From: Monodelphis domestica
Lineage: Eukaryota > Chordata > Mammalia > Didelphimorphia > Didelphidae
Direction: 5' to 3'
DNA length: 64,000 nucleotides
Assembly (NCBI RefSeq): GCF_027887165.1
Contig: NC_077234.1
Span: 245,394,658 to 245,458,657 of the forward strand
In this document: one piece after another, positions 21,501-35,300 of the stretch
Layout of the letters: the number at the start of each line of letters is the position of its first letter
Position numbering within the stretch: position 1 is the stretch's first letter
The notes under the pieces: generated by a model
What the model was told of the DNA's origin: nothing
Seen by the model: the letters and a program-made list of their open reading frames with translations, nothing else
The model's database searches: none
Made by a program: the position numbers and the translations under genes

Positions 21501-24500
21501 GGGGGCAAGGGTGAGGCAATACTACCTGGTCATAGATAGCGTCATCACAAGGAGGATGGGGGCAAGGGTGAGGCAATACTACCTGAGCATAGATAGCGTC
21601 ATCACAAGGAGGATGGGGGCAAGGGTGAGGCAATACTACCTGAGCATAGATAGCGTCATCACAAGGAGGATGGGGGCAAGGGTGAGGCAATGCTACCTGG
21701 GCATAGATAGCGTCATCACAAGGAGGATGGGGGCAAGGGTGAGGCAATGCTACCTGAGCATAGATAGCGACATCACAAGGAGGATGGGGGCAAGGGTGAG
21801 ACAATGCTACCTGGGCATAGATAGCGTCATCACAAGGAGGATGGGGGCAAGGGTGAGGCTATACTACCTGAGCATAGATAGAATCATCACAAGGAGGATG
21901 GGGGCAAGGGTGAGGCAATACTACCTGGGCATAGAGAGCGTCATCACAAGGAGGATGGGGGCAAGGGTGAGGCAATACTACCTGGGCATAGATAGCATCA
22001 TCACAAGGAGGATGGGGGCAAGGGTGAGGCAATACTACCTGAGCATAGATAGCGTCATCACAAGGAGGATGGGGGCAAGGGTGAGGCAATACTACCTGGG
22101 CATAGAGAGCGTCATCACAAGGAGGATGGGGGCAAGGGTGAGGCAATACTACCTGGGCATAGAGAGCGTCATCACAAGGAGGATGGGGGCAAGGGTGAGG
22201 CAATACTACCTGAGCATAGATAGCGTCATCACAAGGAGGATGGGGGCAAGGGTGAGGCAATACTACCTGGGCATAGATAGCGTCATCACAAGGAGGATGG
22301 GGGCAAGGGTGAGGCAATACTACCTGGGCATAGAGAACGTCATCACAAGGAGGATGGGGGCAAGGGTGAGGCAATACTACCTGAGCATAGATAGCGTCAT
22401 CACAAGGAGGATGGGGGCAAGGGTGAGGCAATACTACCTGGGCATAGAGAGCGTCATCACAAGGAGGATGGGGGCAAGGGTGAGGCAATACTACCTGGGC
22501 ATAGAGAGCGTCATCACAAGGAGGATGGGGGCAAGGGTGAGGCAATACTACCTGAGCATAGATAGCGTCATCACAAGGAGGATGGGGGCAAGGGTGAGGC
22601 AATACTACCTGGGCATAGAGAGCGTCATCACAAGGAGGATGGGGGCAAGGGTGAGGCAATACTACCTGGGCATAGAGAGCGTCATCACAAGGAGGATGGG
22701 GGCAAGGGTGAGGCAATACTACCTGAGCATAGATAGCGTCATCACAAGGAGGATGGGGGCAAGGGTGAGGCAATGCTACCTGGGCATAGATAGCGTCATC
22801 ACAAGGAGGATGGGGGCAAGGGTGAGGCAATGCTAAATGAGCATAGATAGCATCATCACAAGGAGGATGGGGGCAAGGGTGAGGCAATACTACCTGGGCA
22901 TAGATAGCGTCATCACAAGGAGGATGGGGGCAAGGGTGAGGCAATACTACCTGGGCATAGATAGCATCATCACAAGGAGGATGGGGGCAATACTACCTGA
23001 GCTTAGATAGCGTCATCACAAGTAGGATGGGGGCAATACTACCTGAGCCTAGATAGCGTCATCACAAGGAGGATGGAGGCAAGGATGAGGCAATACTACT
23101 TGAGCATAGATAGCGTCATCACAAGGAGGATGGGGGCAAGGGTGAGGCAATACTACCTGAGCATAGATAGCGTCATCACAAGGAGGATGGGGGCAATACT
23201 ACCTGGGCATAGATAGCGTCATTACAAGGAGGATGGGGGCAAGGGTGAGGCAATACTACCTAGCATAGATAGCATCATCACAAGGAGGATGGGGGCAAGG
23301 GTGAGGCAATGCTACCTGGGCATAGATAGCATCATCACAAGGAGGATGGGGGTAAGGGTGAGGCAATACTACCTGGGCATAAATAGCGTCATCACAAGGA
23401 GGATAAGGGGCAAGGGTGAGGCAATACTACCTGGGCATAGATAGCATCATCACAAGGAGGATGGGGGCAATACTACCTGAGCCTAGATAGCGTCATCACA
23501 AGGAGGATGGGGGCAATACTACCTGAGCCTAGATAGCGTCATCACAAGGAGGATGGGGGCAATACTACCTGAGCCTAGATAGCGTCATCACAAGGAGGAT
23601 GGGGGCAAGGGTGAGGCAATACTACCTGGGCATAGATAGCATCATCACAAGGAGGATGGGGGCAAGGGTGAGGCAATGCTACCTGAGCATAGAGAGCGTC
23701 ATCACAAGGAGGATGGGGGCAAGGGTGAGGCAATACTACCTGAGCATAAATAGCATCATCACAAGGAGGATGGGTGCAAGGGTGAGGCAATACTACCTGG
23801 GCATAGATAGCGTCATCACAAGGAGGATGGGGGCAAGGGTGAGGCAATACTACCTGGGCATAGATAGCATCATCACAAGGAGGATGGGGCCAATACTACC
23901 TGAGCCTAGATAGCGTCATCACAAGGAGGATGGGGGCAATACTACCTGAGCCTAGATAGCGTCATCACAAGGAGGATGGGGGCAAGGATGAGGCAATACT
24001 ACCTGAGCATAGATAGCATCATCACAAGGAGGATGGGGGCAAGGGTGAGGCAATACTACCTGAGCATAGATAGCATAATCACAAGGAGGATGGGGGCAAG
24101 GGTGAGGCAATACTACCTGAGCATAGATAGCGTCATCACAAGGAGGATGGGGGCAAGGGTGAGGCAATACTACCTGAGCATAGATAGCATCATCACAAGG
24201 AGGATGGGGGCAAGGGTGAGGCAATACTACCTGAGCATAGATAGCGTCATCACAAGGAGGATGGGGGCAAGGGTGAGGCAATACTACCTGGTCATAGATA
24301 GCGTCATCACAAGGAGGATGGGGGCAAGGGTGAGGCAATACTACCTGAGCATAGATAGCGTCATCACAAGGAGCATGGGGGCAAGGGTGAGGCAATACTA
24401 CCTGAGCATAGATAGCGTCATCACAAGGAGGATGGGGGCAAGGGTGAGGCAATGCTCCCTGGGCATAGATAGCGTCATCACAAGGAAGATGGGGGCAAGG

Positions 24501-26314
24501 GTGAGGCAATGCTACCTGAGCATAGATAGCGACATCACAAGGAGGATGGGGGCAAGGGTGAGGCAATGCTACCTGGGCATAGATAGCGTCATCACAAGGA
24601 GGATGGGGGCAAGGGTGAGGCTATACTACCTGAGCATAGATAGAATCATCACAAGGAGGATGGGGGCAATACTACCTGAGCCTAGATAGCGTCATCACAA
24701 GGAGGATGGGGGCAAGGATGAGGCAATACTACTTGAGCATAGATAGCGTCATCACAAGGAGGATGGGGGCAAGGATGAGGCAACTCTACCTGAGCATAGA
24801 TAGCGTCATCACAAGGAGGATGGGTGCAAGGGTGAGGCAATGCTACCTGAGCATAGATAGCGTCATCACAAGGAGGATGGGGGCAAGGGTGAGGCAATAC
24901 TACCTGAGCCTAGATAGCGTCATCACAAGGAGGATGGGGGCAAGGGTGAGGCAATACTACCTGAGCATAGATAGCGTCATCACAAGGAGGATGGGGGCAA
25001 GGGTGAGGCAATACTACCTGGTCATAGATAGCGTCATCACAAGGAGGATGGGCGCAAGGGTGAGGCAATACTACCTGAGCATAGATAGCGTCATCACAAG
25101 GAGGATGGGGGCAAGGGTGAGGCAATGCTACCTGAGCATAGATAGCGTCATCACAAGGAGGATGGGGGCAAGGGTGAGGCAATACTACCTGGGCATAGAT
25201 AGCGTCATCACAAGCAGGATGGGGGCAAGGGTGAGCCAATACTACCTGGGCCTAGATAGATTCATCACAAGGTGGATGGGGGCAATACTACCTGGGCATA
25301 GATAGCGTCATCACAAGGAGGATGGGGGTAAGGGTGAGGCAATGCTACCTGAGCCTAGATAGCGTCATCACAAGGCGGATGTGGGCAAGGGTGAGGCAAT
25401 ACTACCTGAGCCTAGATAGCGTCATCACAAGGAGGGTGGGGTCAAGGGTGAGGCAATACTACCTGAGCATAGATAGCATCATCACAAGAAGGATGGGGGC
25501 AATACTACCTGAGCATAGATTGCGTCATCACAAGGAGGATGGGGCCAATACTACCTGGGCATAAATAGCGTCATCACAAGGAGGATGGGGGCAAGGGTGA
25601 GGCAATACTACCTGGGCATAAATGGCATCATCACAAGGAGGATGCGGGCAAGGGTGAGGCAATACTACCTGGGCATAAATAGCGTCATCACAAGGAGGAT
25701 GGGGGCAAGGGTGAGGCAATACTACCTGGTCATAGATAGCATCATCACAAGGTGGATGGGGGCAAAGGTGAGGCAATGCTACCTTAGCCTAGATAGCGTC
25801 ATCACAAGGAGGATGTGGGCAAGAGTGAGGCAATACTACCTGAGCAAAAATAGCATCATCACAAGGAGGATGGGTGCAAGGGTGAGGCAATACTACCTGA
25901 GCATAGATAGCATCATCACAAGGAGGATGGGGGCAAGGGTGAGGCAATACTACCTGGGCATAGATAGCGTCATCACAAGGAGGATGGGGGCAAGGGTGAG
26001 GCAATACTACCTGGGCATAGATAGCGTCATCACAAGGAGGATTGGGGCAAGGGTGAGGCAATACTACCTGAGCATAGATAGCGTCATCACAAGGAGGATG
26101 GGGGCAAGGGTGAGGCAATACTACCTGAGCATAGATAGCGTCATCACAAGGAGGATGGGGGCAAGGGTGAGGCAATGCTACCAGAGCATAGATAGCGTCA
26201 TCACAAGGAGGATGGGGGCAAAAGTGAGGCAATACTACCTGGGCATAGATAGCGTCATCACAAGGAGGATGGGGGCAATACTACCTGGGCATAGATAGCG
26301 TCATCACAAGGAGG
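15508..26314. repeat. Higher-order repeat copy 1 (10,807 bp)
   Basis: Block landmarks in this copy recur at a constant offset of 10,807 bp. Examples are the 26-unit run at 16,273-17,784 (again at 27,080-28,591), the block at 18,715-19,599 (again at 29,522-30,406) and the block at 19,616-19,873 (again at 30,423-30,680). The order and pattern of 46-bp units, which act as bar codes, are conserved too. The phase chosen here starts at the unit at 15,508; homology with the next copy begins slightly earlier, near 15,360. Confidence 0.9.
23461..23598. repeat. Three consecutive 46-bp short units (bar-code cluster)
   Basis: Three 46-mers start at 23,461, 23,507 and 23,553, all with the GAGCCTAG variant. 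The same triplet recurs at 38,469-38,606, 49,277-49,414 and 52,633-52,770, which makes it a convenient landmark for aligning the higher-order copies. Confidence 0.92.
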
Positions 26315-29300
26315 ATGGGGGCAAGGGTGAGGCAATACTACCTGAGCATAGATAGCATCATCACAAGGAGGATGGGTGCAAGGGTGAGGCAATACTACCT
26401 GAGCATAGATAGCATCATCAAAAGGAGGATGGGTGCAAGGGTGAGGCAATACTACCTGGGCATAGATAGCGTCATCACAAGGAGGATGGGGGCAAGGGTG
26501 AGGCAATACTACCTGGGCATAGATAGCATCATCACAAGGAGGATGGGGCCAATACTACCTGAGCCTAGATAGCGTCATCACAAGGAGGATGGGGGCAAGG
26601 GTGAGGCAATACTACCTGGGCATAGATAGCATCATCACAAGGAGGATGGGGGCAAGGGTGAGGCAATGCTACCTGAGCATAGAGAGCGTCATCACAAGGA
26701 GGATGGGGGCAAGGGTGAGGCAATACTACCTGAGCATAGATAGCGTCATCACAAGGAGGATGGGGGCAAGGGTGAGGCAATACTACCTGAGCATAGATAG
26801 CATCATCACAAGGAGGATGGGTGCAAGGGTGAGGCAATACTACCTGGGCATAGATAGCGTCATCACAAGGAGGATGGGGGCAAGGGTGAGGCAATACTAC
26901 CTGGGCATAGATAGCATCAACACAAGGAGGATGGGGCCAATACTACCTGAGCCTAGATAGCGTCATCACAAGGAGGATGGGGGCAAGGGTGAGGCAATAC
27001 TACCTGGGCATAGATAGCGTCATCACAAGGAGGATGGGGGCAATACTACCTGAGCCTAGATAGCGTCATCACAAGGAGGATGGGGGCAAGGATGAGGCAA
27101 TACTACCTGAGCATAGATAGCATCATCACAAGGAGGATGGGGGCAAGGGTGAGGCAATACTACCTGAGCATAGATAGCATCATCACAAGGAGGATGGGGG
27201 CAAGGGTGAGGCAATACTACCTGAGCATACATAGCGTCATCACAAGGAGGATGGGGGCAAGGGTGAGGCAATACTACTTGAGCATAGATAGCGTCATCAC
27301 AAGGAGGATGGGGGCAAGGGTGAGGCAATACTACCTGAGCATAGATAGCATCATCACAAGGAGGATGGGGGCAAGGGTGAGGCAATACTACCTGAGCATA
27401 GATAGCATCATCACAAGGAGGATGGGGGCAAGGGTGAGGCAATACTACCTGGTCATAGATAGCGTCATCACAAGGAGGATGGGGGCAAGGGTGAGGCAAT
27501 ACTACCTGGTCATAGATAGCGTCATCACAAGGAGGATGGGGGCAAGGGTGAGGCAATACTACCTGAGCATAGATAGCGTCATCACAAGGAGGATGGGGGC
27601 AAGGGTGAGGCAATACTACCTGAGCATAGATAGCGTCATCACAAGGAGGATGGGGGCAAGGGTGAGGCAATGCTACCTGGGAATAGATAGCGTCATCACA
27701 AGGAGGATGGGGGCAAGGGTGAGGCAATGCTACCTGAGCATAGATAGCGACATCACAAGGAGGATGGGGGCAAGGGTGAGACAATGCTACCTGGGCATAG
27801 ATAGCGTCATCACAAGGAGGATGGGGGCAAGGGTGAGGCTATACTACCTGAGCATAGATAGAATCATCACAAGGAGGATGGGGGCAAGGGTGAGGCAATA
27901 CTACCTGGGCATAGAGAGCGTCATCACAAGGAGGATGGGGGCAAGGGTGAGGCAATACTACCTGGGCATAGATAGCATCATCACAAGGAGGATGGGGGCA
28001 AGGGTGAGGCAATACTACCTGAGCATAGATAGCGTCATCACAAGGAGGATGGGGGCAAGGGTGAGGCAATACTACCTGGGCATAGAGAGCGTCATCACAA
28101 GGAGGATGGGGGCAAGGGTGAGGCAATACTACCTGGGCATAGAGAGCGTCATCACAAGGAGGATGGGGGCAAGGGTGAGGCAATACTACCTGAGCATAGA
28201 TAGCATCATCACAAGGAGGATGGGGGCAAGGGTGAGGCAATACTACCTGGGCATAGATAGCGTCATCACAAGGAGGATGGGGGCAAGGGTGAGGCAATAC
28301 TACCTGGGCATAGATGGCGTCATCACAAGGAGGATGGGGGCAAGGGTGAGGCAATGCTACCTGGGCATAGATAGCGTCATCACAAGGAGGATGGGGGCAA
28401 GGGTGAGGCAATGCTACCTGAGCATAGATAGCATCATCACAAGGAGGATGGGGGCAAGGGTGAGGCAATACTACCTGGGCATAGATAGCGTCATCACAAG
28501 GAGGATGGGGGCAAGGGTGAGGCAATACTACCTGGGCATAGATAGCATCATCACAAGGAGGATGGGGGCAATACTACCTGAGCTTAGATAGCGTCATCAC
28601 AAGTAGGATGGGGGCAATACTACCTGAGCCTAGATAGCGTCATCACAAGGAGGATGGAGGCAAGGATGAGGCAATACTACTTGAGCATAGATAGCGTCAT
28701 CACAAGGAGGATGGGGGCAATACTACCTGGGCATAGATAGCGTCATCACAAGGAGGATGGGGGCAAGGGTGAGGCAATACTACCTGAGCATAGATAGCGT
28801 CATCACAAGGAGGATGGGGGCAATACTACCTGGGCATAGATAGCGTCATCACAAGGAGGATGGGGGCAAGGGTGAGGCAATACTACCTTAGCATAGATAG
28901 CATCATCACAAGGAGGATGGGGGCAAGGGTGAGGCAATGCTACCTGGGCATAGATAGCATCATCACAAGGAGGATGGGGGTAAGGGTGAGGCAATACTAC
29001 CTGGGCATAAATAGCGTCATCACAAGGAGGATGGGGGCAAGGGTGAGGCAATACTACCTGGGCATAGATAGCATCATCACAAGGAGGATGGGGGCAAGGG
29101 TGAGGCAATGCTACCTGAGCATAGAGAGCGTCATCACAAGGAGGATGGGGGCAAGGGTGAGGCAATACTACCTGGGCATAGAGAGCGTCATTAAGAGGAG
29201 GATGGGGGCAAGGGTGAGGCAATACTACCTGAGCATAGATAGCGTCATCACAAGGAGGATGGGGGCAAGGGTGAGGCAATACTACCTGAGCATAGATAGC

Positions 29301-32300
29301 ATCATCACAAGGAGGATGGGTGCAAGGGTGAGGCAATACTACCTGGGCATAGATAGCGTCATCACAAGGAGGATGGGGGCAAGGGTGAGGCAATACTACC
29401 TGGGCATAGATAGCATCATCACAAGGAGGATGGGGCCAATACTACCTGAGCCTAGATAGCGTCATCACAAGGAGGATGGGGGCAATACTACCTGAGCCTA
29501 GATAGCGTCATCACAAGGAGGATGGGGGCAAGGATGAGGCAATACTACCTGAGCATAGATAGCATCATCACAAGGAGGATGGGGGCAAGGGTGAGGCAAT
29601 ACTACCTGAGCATAGATAGCATAATCACAAGGGGGATGGGGGCAAGGGTGAGGCAATACTACCTGAGCATAGATAGCGTCATCACAAGGAGGATGGGGGC
29701 AAGGGTGAGGCAATACTACTTGAGCATAGATAGCGTCATCACAAGGAGGATGGGGGCAAGGGTGAGGCAATACTACCTGAGCATAGATAGCATCATCACA
29801 AGGAGGATGGGGGCAAGGGTGAGGCAATACTACCTGAGCATAGATAGCATCATCACAAGGAGGATGGGGGCAAGGGTGAGGCAATACTACCTGGGCATAG
29901 AGAGCTTCATTACAAGGAGGATGGGGGCAAGGGTGAGGCAATACTACCTGAGCATAGATAGCGTCATCACAAGGAGGATGGGGGCAAGGGTGAGGCAATA
30001 CTACCTGAGCATAGATAGCATCATCACAAGGAGGATGGGTGCAAGGGTGAGGCAATACTACCTGGGCATAGATAGCGTCATCACAAGGAGGATGGAGGCA
30101 AAGGTGAGGCAATGCTACCTGGGCATAGATAGCGTCATCACAAGGAGGATGGGTGCAAGGGTGAGGCAATACTACCTGAGCATAGAGAGCATCATCACAA
30201 GGAGGATGGGGGCAAGGGTGAGGCAATACTACCTGGGCATAGAGAGCGTCATTACAAGGAGGATGGGGGCAAGGGTGAGGCAATACTACCTGAGCATAGA
30301 TAGCGTCATCACAAGGAGGATGGGGGCAAAAGTGAGGCAATACTACCTGGGCATAGATAGCGTCATCACAAGGAGGATGGGGGCAATACTACCTGGGCAT
30401 AGATAGCGTCATCACAAGGAGGATGGGGGCAAGGGTGAGGCAATACTACCTGAGCATAGATAGCATCATGACAAGGAGGATGGGTGCAAGGGTGAGGCAA
30501 TACTACCTGAGCATAGATAGCATCATCACAAGGAGGATGGGTGCAAGGGTGAGGCAATACTACCTGGGCATAGATAGCGTCATCACAAGGAGGATGGGGG
30601 CAAGGGTGAGGCAATACTACCTGGGCATAGATAGCATCATCACAAGGAGGATGGGGCCAATACTACCTGAGCCTAGATAGCGTCATCACAAGGAGGATGG
30701 GGGCAAGGGTGAGGCAATACTACCTGGGCATAGATAGCATCATCACAAGGAGGATGGGGGCAAGGGTGAGGCAATACTACCTGAGCATACATAGCGTCAT
30801 CACAAGGAGGATGGGGGCAAGGGTGAGGCAATACTACTTGAGCATAGATAGCGTCATCACAAGGAGGATGGGGGCAAGGGTGAGGCAATACTACCTGAGC
30901 ATAGATAGCGTCATCACAAGGAGGATGGGGGCAAGGGTGAGGCAATACTACCTGAGCATAGATAGCATCATCACAAGGAGGATGGGTGCAAGGGTGAGGC
31001 AATACTACCTGGGCATAGATAGCGTCATCACAAGGAGGATGGGGGCAAGGGTGAGGCAATACTACCTGGGCATAGATAGCATCATCACAAGGAGGATGGG
31101 GCCAATACTACCTCAGCCTAGATAGCGTCATCACAAGGAGGATGGGGGCAATACTACCTGAGCCTAGATAGCGTCATCACAAGGAGGATGGGGGCAAGGA
31201 TGGGGCAATGCTACCTGGGCATAGATGGCGTCATCACAAGGAGGATGGGGGCAAGGGTGAGGCAATGCTACCTGGGCATAGATAGCGTCATCACAAGGAG
31301 GATGGGGGCAAGGGTGAGGCAATGCTACCTGAGCATAGATAGCATCATCACAAGGAGGATGGGGGCAAGGGTGAGGCAATACTACCTGAGCATAGATAGC
31401 ATCATCACAAGGAGGATGGGGGCAAGGGTGAGGCAATACTACCTGAGCATAGATAGCGTCATCACAAGGAGGATGGGGGCAAGGGTGAGGCAATGCTACC
31501 TGGGCATAGATAGCGTCATCACAAGGAGGATGGGTGCAAGGGTGAGGCAATACTACCTGGGCATAGATAGCGTCATCACAAGGAGGATGGGGGCAAGGGT
31601 GAGGCAATACTACCTGGGCATAGATAGCATCATCACAAGGAGGATGGGGCCAATACTACCTGAGCCTAGATAGCGTCATCACAAGGAGGATGGGGGCAAT
31701 ACTACCTGAGCCTAGATAGCGTCATCACAAGGAGGATGGGGGCAAGGATGGGGCAATGCTACCTGGGCATAGATGGCGTCATCACAAGGAGGATGGGGGC
31801 AAGGGTGAGGCAATGCTACCTGGGCATAGATAGCGTCATCACAAGGAGGATGGGGGCAAGGGTGAGGCAATGCTACCTGAGCATAGATAGCATCATCACA
31901 AGGAGGATGGGGGCAAGGGTGAGGCAATACTACCTGAGCATAGATAACATCATCACAAGGAGGATGGGGGCAAGGGTGAGGCAATACTACCTGAGCATAG
32001 ATAGCATCATCACAAGGAGGATGGGGGCAAGGGTGAGGCAATACTACCTGAGCATACATAGCGTCATCACAAGGAGGATGGGGGCAAGGGTGAGGCAATA
32101 CTACTTGAGCATAGATAGCGTCATCACAAGGAGGATGGGGGCAAGGGTGAGGCAATACTACCTGAGCATAGATAGCATCATCACAAGGAGGATGGGGGCA
32201 AGGGTGAGGCAATACTACCTGAGCATAGATAGCATCATCACAAGGAGGATGGGGGCAAGGGTGAGGCAATACTACCTGAGCATAGATAGCGTCATCACAA

Positions 32301-35300
32301 GGAGGATGGGGGCAAGGGTGAGGCAATACTACCTGGTCATAGATAGCGTCATCACAAGGAGGATGGGGGCAAGGGTGAGGCAATACTACCTGGTCATAGA
32401 TAGCGTCATCACAAGGAGGATGGGGGCAAGGGTGAGGCAATACTACCTGGGCATAGATAGCGTCATCACAAGGAGGATGGGGGCAAGGGTGAGGCAATAC
32501 TACCTGGGCATAGATGGCGTCATCACAAGGAGGATGGGGGCAAGGGTGAGGCAATGCTACCTGGGCATAGATAGCGTCATCACAAGGAGGATGGGGGCAA
32601 GGGTGAGGCAATGCTACCTGAGCATAGATAGCATCATCACAAGGAGGATGGGGGCAAGGGTGAGGCAATACTACCTGGGCATAGATAGCGTCATCACAAG
32701 GAGGATGGGGGCAAGGGTGAGGCAATACTACCTGGGCATAGATAGCATCATCACAAGGAGGATGGGGGCAATACTACCTGAGCTTAGATAGCGTCATCAC
32801 AAGTAGGATGGGGGCAATACTACCTGAGCCTAGATAGCGTCATCACAAGGAGGATGGAGGCAAGGATGAGGCAATACTACTTGAGCATAGATAGCGTCAT
32901 CACAAGGAGGATGGGGGCAATACTACCTGGGCATAGATAGCGTCATCACAAGGAGGATGGGGGCAAGGGTGAGGCAATACTACCTGAGCATAGATAGCGT
33001 CATCACAAGGAGGATGGGGGCAATACTACCTGGGCATAGATAGCGTCATCACAAGGAGGATGGGGGCAAGGGTGAGGCAATACTACCTTAGCATAGATAG
33101 CATCATCACAAGGAGGATGGGGGCAAGGGTGAGGCAATGCTACCTGGGCATAGATAGCATCATCACAAGGAGGATGGGGGTAAGGGTGAGGCAATACTAC
33201 CTGGGCATAAATAGCGTCATCACAAGGAGGATGGGGGCAAGGGTGAGGCAATACTACCTGGGCATAGATAGCATCATCACAAGGAGGATGGGGGCAAGGG
33301 TGAGGCAATGCTACCTGAGCATAGAGAGCGTCATCACAAGGAGGATGGGGGCAAGGGTGAGGCAATACTACCTGGGCATAGAGAGCGTCATTAAGAGGAG
33401 GATGGGGGCAAGGGTGAGGCAATACTACCTGAGCATAGATAGCGTCATCACAAGGAGGATGGGGGCAAGGGTGAGGCAATACTACCTGAGCATAGATAGC
33501 ATCATCACAAGGAGGATGGGTGCAAGGGTGAGGCAATACTACCTGGGCATAGATAGCGTCATCACAAGGAGGATGGGGGCAAGGGTGAGGCAATACTACC
33601 TGGGCATAGATAGCATCATCACAAGGAGGATGGGGCCAATACTACCTGAGCCTAGATAGCGTCATCACAAGGAGGATGGGGGCAATACTACCTGAGCCTA
33701 GATAGCGTCATCACAAGGAGGATGGGGGCAAGGATGAGGCAATACTACCTGAGCATAGATAGCATCATCACAAGGAGGATGGGGGCAAGGGTGAGGCAAT
33801 ACTACCTGAGCATAGATAGCATAATCACAAGGGGGATGGGGGCAAGGGTGAGGCAATACTACCTGAGCATAGATAGCGTCATCACAAGGAGGATGGGGGC
33901 AAGGGTGAGGCAATACTACTTGAGCATAGATAGCGTCATCACAAGGAGGATGGGGGCAAGGGTGAGGCAATACTACCTGAGCATAGATAGCATCATCACA
34001 AGGAGGATGGGGGCAAGGGTGAGGCAATACTACCTGAGCATAGATAGCATCATCACAAGGAGGATGGGGGCAAGGGTGAGGCAATACTACCTGGGCATAG
34101 AGAGCTTCATTACAAGGAGGATGGGGGCAAGGGTGAGGCAATACTACCTGAGCATAGATAGCGTCATCACAAGGAGGATGGGGGCAAGGGTGAGGCAATA
34201 CTACCTGAGCATAGATAGCATCATCACAAGGAGGATGGGTGCAAGGGTGAGGCAATACTACCTGGGCATAGATAGCGTCATCACAAGGAGGATGGAGGCA
34301 AAGGTGAGGCAATGCTACCTGGGCATAGATAGCGTCATCACAAGGAGGATGGGTGCAAGGGTGAGGCAATACTACCTGAGCATAGAGAGCATCATCACAA
34401 GGAGGATGGGGGCAAGGGTGAGGCAATACTACCTGGGCATAGAGAGCGTCATTACAAGGAGGATGGGGGCAAGGGTGAGGCAATACTACCTGAGCATAGA
34501 TAGCGTCATCACAAGGAGGATGGGGGCAAAAGTGAGGCAATACTACCTGGGCATAGATAGCGTCATCACAAGGAGGATGGGGGCAATACTACCTGGGCAT
34601 AGATAGCGTCATCACAAGGAGGATGGGGGCAAGGGTGAGGCAATACTACCTGAGCATAGATAGCATCATGACAAGGAGGATGGGTGCAAGGGTGAGGCAA
34701 TACTACCTGAGCATAGATAGCATCATCACAAGGAGGATGGGTGCAAGGGTGAGGCAATACTACCTGGGCATAGATAGCGTCATCACAAGGAGGATGGGGG
34801 CAAGGGTGAGGCAATACTACCTGGGCATAGATAGCATCATCACAAGGAGGATGGGGCCAATACTACCTGAGCCTAGATAGCGTCATCACAAGGAGGATGG
34901 GGGCAAGGGTGAGGCAATACTACCTGGGCATAGATAGCATCATCACAAGGAGGATGGGGGCAAGGGTGAGGCAATACTACCTGAGCATACATAGCGTCAT
35001 CACAAGGAGGATGGGGGCAAGGGTGAGGCAATACTACTTGAGCATAGATAGCGTCATCACAAGGAGGATGGGGGCAAGGGTGAGGCAATACTACCTGAGC
35101 ATAGATAGCGTCATCACAAGGAGGATGGGGGCAAGGGTGAGGCAATACTACCTGAGCATAGATAGCATCATCACAAGGAGGATGGGTGCAAGGGTGAGGC
35201 AATACTACCTGGGCATAGATAGCGTCATCACAAGGAGGATGGGGGCAAGGGTGAGGCAATACTACCTGGGCATAGATAGCATCATCACAGGGAGGATGGG

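Noticed and set aside
20929..22836. 635-codon plus-strand open frame (and its copies at 35,936 and 46,744) as a real gene
   Set aside because: It is 33 tandem 57-bp units. The opposite strand is open over the same region, frames end at 46-bp units or random stops, there is no promoter or distinct non-repeat terminus, and base variants are those of the non-coding array.
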